Positions 7,417 through 12,753 of a stretch of 14,051 bases of DNA are shown here, one piece after another. The notes below the pieces were generated by a model that was not told the origin of the DNA, did not search any database, and was given only the letters and a program-made list of their open reading frames with translations. The DNA comes from Chitinophagaceae bacterium (lineage in GTDB: Bacteria; Bacteroidota; Bacteroidia; Chitinophagales; Chitinophagaceae). Position numbers and translations under genes: made by a program. How positions within the stretch are numbered: position 1 is the stretch's first letter; every line of letters begins with the position of its first letter. The stretch covers positions 1 through 14,051 of the forward strand of contig JAICHT010000062.1 of the NCBI GenBank assembly GCA_025924755.1, written 5' to 3'.

Positions 7417-7434
7417 AATCGTAATATTGCGATT
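7417..7434. promoter_or_regulatory. ArsR operator, ATCG-N8-CGAT palindrome before arsR
   Basis: AATCGTAATATTGCGATT is an 18-base palindrome with a single T/G mispair, ending 10 bases before the arsR ATG. The same ATCG-N8-CGAT arrangement recurs before arsM. TAATATTG inside it (7422-7429) is one base off the Bacteroidota -7 element TAnnTTTG, so a bound ArsR dimer would cover the promoter and repress its own gene until As(III) releases it. Confidence 0.7.
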
Positions 7435-7444
7435 GCATATAGAT

Positions 7445-7774
7445 ATGGGCATTACAAAATCATACGAATTCAGTATAAAAGAAAATAAGCTGGCAAAGTA
7501 TGCCAAGGCATTGGCGCATCCTGCCCGTATTGCCATACTCCGTTTTTTAGCAAAGAAGCAATCCTGCATGTGCGGCGACATTGTGGAAGTGCTGCCGCTT
7601 TCTCAAAGCACGGTATCACAGCATCTGAAAGAATTAAAAGATGCCGGGTTGATTAAAGGTAATATAGAGGGCGCAAAAGTTTGTTATTGTATCAATCAAA
7701 AAGAATGGAAAGCGGCGCAGGTGGGCTTGAACGCTTTGTTTAATGATTACAATGAAGCAGTGGATTGTTGTTGA
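7445..7774 (+). CDS. arsR: ArsR-family metalloregulator, probable As(III)-responsive repressor
   Basis: The 109-residue protein is a winged-helix ArsR/SmtB repressor that should leave DNA when it binds As(III) or a similar thiophilic ion. It reads KLAKYAKALAHPARIAILRF early on, then the Cys pair in 'SCMCGDIVE' that matches the C-x-C metal site in the helix before the recognition helix. The recognition helix is 'LSQSTVSQHLKELKDAGLI' and the wing 'GNIEGAKVCYCIN'. The chain ends in C-C, another possible thiol site. I choose the ATG at 7445 (MGITKSYEF); a TTG 18 bases earlier keeps the frame open but lies inside the operator palindrome and adds residues outside the domain. arsM follows after 55 bases with its own operator copy, so the two are probably co-regulated. 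Confidence 0.9.
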   Translation: MGITKSYEFSIKENKLAKYAKALAHPARIAILRFLAKKQSCMCGDIVEVLPLSQSTVSQHLKELKDAGLIKGNIEGAKVCYCINQKEWKAAQVGLNALFNDYNEAVDCC

Positions 7775-7792
7775 TTTTTTTTACTCATATTA

Positions 7793-7808
7793 ATCGGTAT
7801 AATACGAT
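7793..7808. promoter_or_regulatory. Second ArsR-type operator, ATCG-N8-CGAT, before arsM
   Basis: ATCG at 7793-7796 and CGAT at 7805-7808 enclose eight bases (GTATAATA), with the same half-sites and spacing as the arsR operator. The site ends 21 bases before the arsM ATG. The inner eight bases are not palindromic, so this is the weaker of the pair. It suggests that arsM has its own ArsR-controlled promoter. Confidence 0.6.
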
Positions 7809-7829
7809 AAACTTTTAAATATTAAAAAC

Positions 7830-8678
7830 ATGGAAAATACAAACAATGTAAAAGAGTTAGTAAAGCAGAAATATTCTCAGATTGCTTTGCAGGATAAAGA
7901 AATCAATCAATCATCTTGTTGTGGTTCTGGTTGTTGCTCAACCGAAGTGTACAACATTATGGCCGATGATTATACAACGATAGAAGGGTATAATTCCGAT
8001 GCAGATTTGGGCTTGGGTTGTGGCTTACCTACACAGTTTGCCAAAATAAAGAAAGGAGATGTAATAATAGATTTAGGCAGTGGTGCCGGAAATGATGCAT
8101 TTATAGCCCGGCATGAAACAGGTGAATCCGGAAAAGTAATAGGCATTGATTTTACTCCGGCTATGATTGAAAGGGCCAAGCACAATGCAGAAGTAAGAGG
8201 TTTCAACAATGTGGAATTCCGGCAGGGCGATATTGAGAAAATGCCTGTTACTGCCAATGCAGCCGATGTGATAGTAAGCAATTGTGTATTAAACCTTGTG
8301 CCTAACAAAGAGGGAGTAATGAATGAAATATACCGGGTGCTAAAGCCGGGTGGCCACTTTTCTATTTCTGATATCGTGTTAGAGGGTGAGTTGCCAATTC
8401 AGATTAAAGAGGCAGCAGAAATGTACGCTGGTTGTGTAGCAGGCGCCATTCAAAAGCCAGTGTACCTGGAGCTAATAGAAAGGGCTGGTTTTAAAAACAT
8501 GATCATACAAAAAGATAAGGCAATAGTAATTCCTGATGATATACTCAGTCAATATTTATCCCCTGCGCAAATTGAAACGTTCAAAAATTCAGGTACAGGT
8601 ATCCGGAGCATTACTGTATATGCTGAAAAGCCTGTAGAGAATGAAAAAACATGTTGCGGACCGGATTGTTGTAATTGA
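7830..8678 (+). CDS. arsM: Arsenite S-adenosylmethionine methyltransferase
   Basis: ArsM transfers methyl groups from S-adenosylmethionine to As(III), giving methylated and finally volatile arsines; it is cytoplasmic. The 282-residue chain shows the SAM-binding DLGSGAG at 81-87 and the acidic 'GIDFTP' at 105-110. Three Cys stand where ArsM enzymes hold As(III): C64 in 'LGLGCGLPT', C152 in 'SNCVLNLV' and C202 in 'YAGCVAGAI'. Extra Cys pairs occur near both ends, C30-C31 and C35-C36 (SCCGSGCCS), and C275-C276 and C280-C281 (TCCGPDCC). The C-terminal pair type is common in ArsM; the N-terminal one is less usual. The gene follows arsR and is preceded by an ArsR-type operator; the decayed arsC starts 7 bases after its stop. 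With arsC broken and no pump in view, this is the only intact detoxification enzyme here. Confidence 0.95.
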   Translation: MENTNNVKELVKQKYSQIALQDKEINQSSCCGSGCCSTEVYNIMADDYTTIEGYNSDADLGLGCGLPTQFAKIKKGDVIIDLGSGAGNDAFIARHETGESGKVIGIDFTPAMIERAKHNAEVRGFNNVEFRQGDIEKMPVTANAADVIVSNCVLNLVPNKEGVMNEIYRVLKPGGHFSISDIVLEGELPIQIKEAAEMYAGCVAGAIQKPVYLELIERAGFKNMIIQKDKAIVIPDDILSQYLSPAQIETFKNSGTGIRSITVYAEKPVENEKTCCGPDCCN

Positions 8679-8685
8679 TAATACA

Positions 8686-9100
8686 ATGAAAAAGAATTGG
8701 TATTATTTACCGGCAATAGTTACAGAAGCCAGATAGCGGAAGGTTATTTGAGAAAGTTTGCAGGTGATCAGGCAGAAGTATATAGTGCTGGGGTGGAAAT
8801 ACCTGGTGTTAATCCAAGGGCTATAGCAATAATGAAAGAAGATGGGATTGACATATCAAATCATACATCAAATAATGTGGGAGAATACCGGAAAATTGAT
8901 TTTGATTATGTGATAACTGTATGTGATCATGCTAAAGAATGTTGTCCTTTCTTTCCATCTACTGCGCAAGGATTTCATTACAATTTTCCGATCCTGCAAA
9001 AGCTACAGGAACTGAAGGGGCAATAATGGAACTATTTAGAAAGGTGAGAGATGAAATAAAATTATACTCCCAAAAATTTGTAACAGAACATGTTCTTTGA
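8686..9100 (+). pseudogene. arsC: Decayed thioredoxin-type arsenate reductase (LMW phosphatase fold)
   Basis: An intact ArsC would reduce As(V) to As(III). The remains read in three frames: ATG-AAA-AAG-AA at 8686, then LVLFTGNSYRSQIAEG and on from 8697, then after 8989 'DPAKATGTEGAIMELFRK' and 'VRDEIKLYSQKFVTEHVL' to TGA at 9098-9100. One base is missing between the ATG and 8697, and one near 8988-8990; the middle frame alone would run to a stop at 9024-9026. The P-loop, normally C-T-G-N-S-C-R-S, reads F-T-G-N-S-Y-R-S: the nucleophile codon is TTT (8706-8708) and the second Cys codon is TAC (8721-8723), each one base from a Cys codon. The later redox Cys remain (codons at 8922, 8940 and 8943). 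With the nucleophile gone and both ends shifted, the gene is non-functional. A TTG start at 8697 could still make a dead 109-residue product. Confidence 0.9.
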
Positions 9101-9121
9101 TAAGCCAAAGATGTTCTGTTA
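9081..9121. terminator. Long hairpin overlapping the arsC remnant's end
   Basis: TAACAGAACAT (9081-9091) pairs perfectly with ATGTTCTGTTA (9111-9121). Inside it, CTTTG (9095-9099) pairs with CAAAG (9106-9110) around ATAAGC, leaving only a three-base GTT bulge. The hairpin covers the last 20 bases of the arsC remnant and lies 37 bases past the end of the convergent phage-like operon. It may end transcription from both sides, although no long T-run follows on the plus strand; on the minus strand a short T-rich stretch does follow. Confidence 0.55.
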
Positions 9122-9157
9122 CAATAAACGGAGATATTTTATAATAATATCGGCGGC

Positions 9158-9787
9158 TTAACTTATTTTTTTCCTTATACCGAAATGAACCCCGGCATCC
9201 GAAAATAAATTTTTAATTGCAGTAGGTTCCGGGCTTGTCCGTTCTGCAGGCCCCAGGCTTTTTAGTTCTGCTTCCCTGGCTTCTTTTGATTTTACAAATG
9301 CTTCATGCCGTTGTTGCCGGTATACTTCAAACATTTCTTTTATCAATTGATGTGTCAAAGCTTTTTTAAAGGTGCCGTACTTACCTGCTTTTGCTCTTTC
9401 AAAAAATAAAATAATATCTTCTAAACTCAACTGGTCTTCAAAAGAAGAAAGCATCAGATCGCAGGCACATACACTTACCCGTACGTCATTTAGCTTTTTG
9501 CTTTTAGGCAATGGAACTGCCATGCAAAACTCTTTTAAAATCATTACCAGTAGCCGGTGCATTCTTTTGTTGCCATATTCGGCAATTACTCCGGGTAGAC
9601 GCTCTTGCATGGGAATGGAAAGAAGCAGGTCGTAATTTACTTCGTCATTAGTTTGATAATGCTGCAGTACAAGTGTAGCAATCAGCTCGTACTCCAGCGA
9701 TTTGGTAAATCTTTTTGTGCCCTTCCTTTTTTCGAAAGGCATCAATTCCTGTTGTTCTAATATTGCGATATTGTCTTTGAATATCAT
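9158..9787 (-). CDS. Phage-type protein of unknown function, last gene of the operon
   Basis: I recognise the style of this 209-residue protein but not its function. The centre reads 'SLEDIILFFERAKAGKYGTF' at about 121-140, followed by 'LIKEMFEVYRQQRHEAF' and a charged tail. A block of the form 'SL-DI-FF-RAK-GKYG...' is frequent in small replication-region proteins of Bacteroidota prophages. Before it, at about 75-115, is a helical part with three Cys, C88, C107 and C109 ('KEFCMAV', 'VSVCACD'). No signal peptide or membrane segment is seen. It is the promoter-distal gene of a five-gene minus-strand unit, 35 bases from its upstream neighbour. The ATG at 9787 is the natural start. Confidence 0.72.
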   Translation of the reverse strand: MIFKDNIAILEQQELMPFEKRKGTKRFTKSLEYELIATLVLQHYQTNDEVNYDLLLSIPMQERLPGVIAEYGNKRMHRLLVMILKEFCMAVPLPKSKKLNDVRVSVCACDLMLSSFEDQLSLEDIILFFERAKAGKYGTFKKALTHQLIKEMFEVYRQQRHEAFVKSKEAREAELKSLGPAERTSPEPTAIKNLFSDAGVHFGIRKKIS

Positions 9788-9822
9788 GTTACTTCCTCTC
9801 TAATTATTTTATTGCAAGCCAA

Positions 9823-10101
9823 TTAGCTTGCTTTTGCATAATGGGTACGCATCATTTTTAACCGCTGGTATAAACTACCTACTACAAGCGATGCGTTTCC
9901 TTCATTTAATATTACTTCGTGCCACTCCTGGTTACTGTCCATCACATAAAGCGCATCCGCAGGGCTTACGCATACGCCCCAGGCATAAAAAGGATAAGTA
10001 TGCGGGGTGAGTTTAATTTCGATAGCCGATTCGAAATATAAATAATCATTGCCCACTAAATCTTTTATAATATCAATACACTCCTGTAATATGTTTTTCA
10101 T
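9823..10101 (-). CDS. Small unknown protein, translationally coupled to its upstream gene
   Basis: I do not recognise this 92-residue protein. It is soluble in character, with a helical start (MKNILQECIDIIKDLV), a beta-like middle ('YLYFESAIEIKLTPHTYPFY') containing aromatic residues, and a basic helical end ('LYQRLKMMRTHYAK'). Its ATG overlaps the TGA of the upstream gene in an ATGA junction (10098-10101), a hallmark of translational coupling, so it is expressed together with that gene. This coupling and its place in the tightly packed minus-strand operon are the main support for its being real. Confidence 0.68.
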   Translation of the reverse strand: MKNILQECIDIIKDLVGNDYLYFESAIEIKLTPHTYPFYAWGVCVSPADALYVMDSNQEWHEVILNEGNASLVVGSLYQRLKMMRTHYAKAS

Positions 10102-10583
10102 GATTTTGCCAGTGTTATACGGTAAGTAGATTTCGATTTTTTTGTGGGCCCTTCCAGTACTTCCCCTGTTTCAGGGTCAACTGCCATACGGCCCGGCGCC
10201 AGTTTCCGCAGCGTTTCTTCTATTGCTTTTTTTTGTTGGGTCAATTCTTTTAGCTGTGCATCCACGCTACTCCAGCCTGGATCCTGCGAGTAATCGTAAC
10301 TAACTCCTGCTTCGCATACTTCTATTTTAGCACCAGAAGCAGTAAGCATCCGGCCATTATGTTTTAATAATTCATCCCTCAGAAAGTCTACAAAACGTTC
10401 GTCTTTCCGCACCCGCTGCACAAATTCTTCCATAGCGGCCATTGCTTCTGCTACCTGGATCGCATTACCTTCCTCCAGCACTGTTTCCACTAATTCATTT
10501 GAAAGTGCGGTTATTTGTCGCTTATTTAAGCCTTCTTGTATAGAAGGTAAGCTGCTCTTAAGCTGCGGTAAGTGTTTTGCCAT
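10098..10583 (-). CDS. Phage-associated helical protein of unknown function
   Basis: The 161-residue protein is mostly helical: 'ITALSNELVETVLEEGNAIQ' and 'VAEAMAAMEEFVQRVRKDER' build long helices over about 24-63. A second helical stretch at about 106-126, 'VDAQLKELTQQKKAIEETLR', is a likely coiled coil. A short ordered piece 'GAKIEVCEAGVSYDYSQDPG' lies between, and the tail has the 'DPETGEVLEGPTKKSKSTY' pattern often seen at the end of Bacteroidota phage early proteins. I know no proven function for it. Its start overlaps the ATPase gene by 26 bases, and its stop overlaps the next gene's start by 4, so the three form one unit. A role alongside the ATPase in recombination or replication is inference from position. 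Confidence 0.72.
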   Translation of the reverse strand: MAKHLPQLKSSLPSIQEGLNKRQITALSNELVETVLEEGNAIQVAEAMAAMEEFVQRVRKDERFVDFLRDELLKHNGRMLTASGAKIEVCEAGVSYDYSQDPGWSSVDAQLKELTQQKKAIEETLRKLAPGRMAVDPETGEVLEGPTKKSKSTYRITLAKS

Positions 10584-11418
10584 TTATCTGACTTCTACGG
10601 TTAGAAATTAATTGTTGCAATAATGGATTTACATCCACATCGGTTTTGTATTTATTATACAGCTCCACCAACTCTTTTTGATTGGTACATTTTTCCACTC
10701 TCTCGTGCCATTCATTACCGGGCTGCATATTAAAAGCTTCCTCTCCCTGCTCGCACCAGGTGCTTATCAGTTCTCCGGTTTTTTCAGAAGGTACAAATGC
10801 GGGCTTACCCATAAACAACCCTGTACGATCCTTGCTGGCAGTAGCATTGTGCCGTGTATCTAATTCCAGGTTAATAGTTAATTCATATTCAAATCCTTCA
10901 CGGGTAATTTCACGCAATCCTCCTTTTTCCACCTTAACCTTTCCGTTGCCATCTTTAATCATTTCATAATCCTGTTTGCGCCTTACCGTAGTAATAATGT
11001 GACAGGAACTTTGCAATATGGCATCTATAAAAGCCTGGTGGCGCGGCGTTACTTTTGCCCAATCCTGATATTTACCACCGAGGCTTTCCACAATTTCAAG
11101 GCAGCCACCTTTGCCATCCCATTCATGGGTGATGGAGTCTACAATAATTACTTCCATACCAGCTTTTTCACACTCCTTAATGGCATCAATATATTTTTCC
11201 GGAGAGAAGGGTGCTGTAATAGAAAGCACATTATAATCTCCGAGGTGGGCATATAAATCAGCGCTATTATTTTCTGAATCTATGATAGCTATTTTACTCC
11301 AGTCCTGGCAAATGCCCCTGGCTATTAACAAGGCAGAAAAAGTTTTACCTCCACCGCTTACGGCAGAAAGTCCTAAACGTATTTTAGCTTTTTTTCGGGT
11401 TGCTTTTCTTAGTTGCAT
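10558..11418 (-). CDS. RecA-fold AAA_24 phage ATPase, Sak4-like recombination protein
   Basis: This 286-residue ATPase has the RecA/RAD51-like core found in phage Sak4-type recombinases and the AAA_24 group, thought to help single-strand annealing or strand exchange. Walker A is AVSGGGKT at 19-26, 'IAIIDSEN' at 43-50 follows, and Walker B is VIIVD at 90-94. 'HIITTVRRKQDYEM' is a sensor-like strand, and 'REGFEYELTINLELDTRH' with 'NATASKDRTGLF' is the family's typical later block. A helical C-terminal region of about 60 residues, with 'GNEWHERVEKCTNQKELVEL', follows. I start it at the Met at 11418 (MQLRKATRKKAKI), because the longer frame from 11523 would overlap the upstream gene by 65 bases and adds no domain. 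It overlaps the downstream gene by 26 bases. No single-strand binding protein is nearby. Confidence 0.85.
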   Translation of the reverse strand: MQLRKATRKKAKIRLGLSAVSGGGKTFSALLIARGICQDWSKIAIIDSENNSADLYAHLGDYNVLSITAPFSPEKYIDAIKECEKAGMEVIIVDSITHEWDGKGGCLEIVESLGGKYQDWAKVTPRHQAFIDAILQSSCHIITTVRRKQDYEMIKDGNGKVKVEKGGLREITREGFEYELTINLELDTRHNATASKDRTGLFMGKPAFVPSEKTGELISTWCEQGEEAFNMQPGNEWHERVEKCTNQKELVELYNKYKTDVDVNPLLQQLISNRRSQINGKTLTAA

Positions 11419-11458
11419 GTTCACTTTTAAATAGGTAAATAATGAGGTTTTAATGTGC

Positions 11459-11761
11459 TCAGGCTGCTTTATCCATTTCTTTTTCCAAGATGCCTGCAAA
11501 ATACCTGATAGCAGCTTCTTCAATATCTTCCATTTGGCCGGTTACTTCCAGCACTGGTTTAATATCCGTTCCATTCCATTTTACAAAATCAATATCCACG
11601 GCGTAGCGGTCTGTAATATCCAGCCGGCTGGCAGAAGGGTTGAAATAGCCTACACCATCAATCATCAAATCGCCCACATGCTCGGTAACTATCTTCAGGT
11701 TCTTCACTACTTTATGTTGTAAAGGATAGTTAAAGTGAAATTCCTTTTTTTCTTTTCTCAT
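11459..11761 (-). CDS. Small unknown protein, first gene of the minus-strand phage-type operon
   Basis: I do not recognise this 100-residue protein. The first 10 residues are very basic and polar (MRKEKKEFHF). The middle, 'VTEHVGDLMIDGVGYFNPSA', and 'YAVDIDFVKWNGTDIKPVLE' suggest a beta-rich fold, and the end 'EEAAIRYFAGILEKEMDKAA' is an amphipathic helix. It is the gene nearest to the divergent control region, so it is the first to be made when the S24 repressor is removed; early genes in that place are often small accessory or host-interaction proteins, which is inference only. The ATG at 11761 directly abuts the region with the repressor half-sites. Confidence 0.68.
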   Translation of the reverse strand: MRKEKKEFHFNYPLQHKVVKNLKIVTEHVGDLMIDGVGYFNPSASRLDITDRYAVDIDFVKWNGTDIKPVLEVTGQMEDIEEAAIRYFAGILEKEMDKAA

Positions 11762-11763
11762 GG

Positions 11764-11794
11764 TTTGAAATTGTGAAATTTTGTTCTATATTTG
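11764..11794 (+). promoter_or_regulatory. Bacteroidota-type promoter for the S24 repressor gene
   Basis: TTTG at 11764-11767 and TATATTTG at 11787-11794 match the Bacteroidota -33 (TTTG) and -7 (TAnnTTTG) elements exactly and are separated by 19 bases, the usual spacing. Transcription should begin near 11800, leaving a leader of about 65 bases before the ATG at 11868. Two GTGAA half-sites lie inside the spacer and over the -7 box, which suggests autorepression. It is the clearest promoter in the window. Confidence 0.8.
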
Positions 11795-11853
11795 TGAAGT
11801 ATAAAGTTAATAAATTTCACTTTATCCACATCTTTTTCACAGGTTTATTCACA
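11772..11853. promoter_or_regulatory. Row of GTGAA/TTCAC half-sites in the divergent control region (candidate repressor operators)
   Basis: GTGAA occurs at 11773-11777 and 11794-11798, and TTCAC at 11816-11820, 11836-11840 and 11848-11852. The first four are centred 21, 22 and 20 bases apart, close to two helical turns, and the two halves face each other across the centre. They overlap the repressor promoter and a weak minus-strand -7-like element (TAACTTTA, 11802-11809), so one bound array could shut both directions. They are plausible operators of the S24 repressor. The three TTCAC copies also lie in or beside DnaA-box-like sequences. Confidence 0.5.
11822..11853 (+). other. Cluster of DnaA-box-like 9-mers (possible origin or DnaA-controlled site)
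   Basis: TTATCCACA (11822-11830) is the perfect DnaA box, TTTTTCACA (11833-11841) differs at one base from TTATNCACA, and TTATTCACA (11845-11853) matches it. All three point the same way, with starts 11 and 12 bases apart, about one helical turn. A further exact copy, TTATTCACA, lies at 12050-12058 inside the repressor gene. The surroundings are AT-rich (11800-11823 and 11854-11868). Such rows occur in replication origins and DnaA-regulated promoters. The same bases can also be read as repressor half-sites, so the role is open. Confidence 0.4.
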
Positions 11854-11867
11854 TTTAATTAACAATT

Positions 11868-12602
11868 ATGTTTAATGCTCATAACATAAAGGAAATCAGA
11901 CAGTTATATAACTTTACTCAGGAAGAATTTGCCCAGGCGTTGGATTTAACACGGGAGCTGGTGAATAAGATGGAAAAAGGCAAAATTGGCATTAGTAAGA
12001 GCACCAGTTTGCGCATAAAAGAATTCATGGAAAGTAAAAAAGGTGAAAATTATTCACAGGAAACCACTATAATCGGCCAACCTGCTTCTTTCAAGTCTTC
12101 TTTCACTTCTTCATATTTTAATCAGCGGCAAAATAAAAAGAATGAAAAAACGGTTTGCCTGGTGCCTCTGGTGGGTGTAAAAGCGCAGGCCGGTTATATA
12201 AAAGGATATGAGCAGGTAGATGCTTATGTAGATACGCTGGAAAAATATTCGCTGCCGCCGGGCGTAAACCCGGGTGGAGCGCAGTGGAGCTATTTTGAAG
12301 TAGATGGTGACAGTATGGAGCCTACTTTCTGTTCCGGCGATGTTATTTTAGCCAGTATGATTCATATGGAAGACTGGCAGGAAATAAAAGACCTGGGCGT
12401 ATATGTACTGCTTACGGATAACAGCCTGCTGGTAAAACGGGTTTACAAAAAGTCGAATACCGAATGGATATTACTTAGCGACAATGAAGAACTGTACCCG
12501 CAAAAGTTAATACCAGTTAATAGCATTAAGGAGGTATGGACTTTTAGAAGACATATTAATGCCAAAGTGCCGGCGCCAAAAGACTTTCAGATTAAGCTCT
12601 AA
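11868..12602 (+). CDS. LexA/CI-like phage repressor: helix-turn-helix plus S24 self-cleaving peptidase
   Basis: The 244-residue protein is a DNA-binding repressor that should cleave itself when activated RecA appears after DNA damage. Residues about 5-55 form an XRE-type helix-turn-helix ('IKEIRQLYNFTQEEFAQALD', 'LTRELVNKMEKGKIGISKST'). A polar linker at about 56-95 follows. The S24 domain has the cleavage dipeptide Ala108-Gly109 in 'VKAQAGYIKGY', the catalytic Ser149 in 'VDGDSMEPTF' and the Lys190 general base in 'LLVKRVY'; all three needed residues are present, so it should be cleavable. It is divergent from the five-gene phage-type operon across a 106-base control region and has a consensus promoter of its own. 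It is probably the master switch of that operon and represses itself. A host LexA is less likely given the phage-type neighbours. Confidence 0.92.
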   Translation: MFNAHNIKEIRQLYNFTQEEFAQALDLTRELVNKMEKGKIGISKSTSLRIKEFMESKKGENYSQETTIIGQPASFKSSFTSSYFNQRQNKKNEKTVCLVPLVGVKAQAGYIKGYEQVDAYVDTLEKYSLPPGVNPGGAQWSYFEVDGDSMEPTFCSGDVILASMIHMEDWQEIKDLGVYVLLTDNSLLVKRVYKKSNTEWILLSDNEELYPQKLIPVNSIKEVWTFRRHINAKVPAPKDFQIKL

Positions 12603-12753
12603 ATTCACATTCTCATTTTCATATTTGCTTTTTTAGTTCTGTTTTTATGCTCATTTTACGGGCAGTAAACTCAGGCGCCGTATAGTATTGTGATGGCAGA
12701 GTTCATTCATATCTTCATTCTGCTTAATTTTATCCTTCATCACTTATACGTTT

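Larger units (their letters stand above)
9158..12602. mobile_element. Phage-derived control and recombination module (prophage remnant or stand-alone cassette)
   Basis: Five minus-strand genes (9158-11761) read away from a plus-strand S24-type repressor (11868-12602), the classic layout of a temperate-phage early region. One gene is a RecA-fold AAA_24 (Sak4-like) ATPase and two others have the look of Bacteroidota phage proteins. No integrase, excisionase, portal, capsid, tail or lysis gene is present, and I found no matching direct repeats at the two flanks (9101-9157 and 12603-12753). It sits between the arsC remnant and the housekeeping genes accA-dapA. It may be a deletion remnant, or a kept cassette in which the repressor controls DNA-repair-like genes. 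Confidence 0.55.

Noticed and set aside
7427..7444. TTG start for arsR, adding six residues
   Set aside because: It lies within the operator palindrome and the extra residues do not belong to the ArsR domain; the ATG at 7445 is the better start.
9133..9151. GATATT-N7-AATATC hairpin as a terminator for the phage-type operon
   Set aside because: The stem is only six base pairs and almost pure AT; the stronger hairpin at 9081-9121 is the better candidate.
11419..11523. Longer start for the AAA_24 ATPase at 11523
   Set aside because: It would overlap the upstream gene by 65 bases and adds a segment with no family match; the Met at 11418 directly precedes the conserved core.
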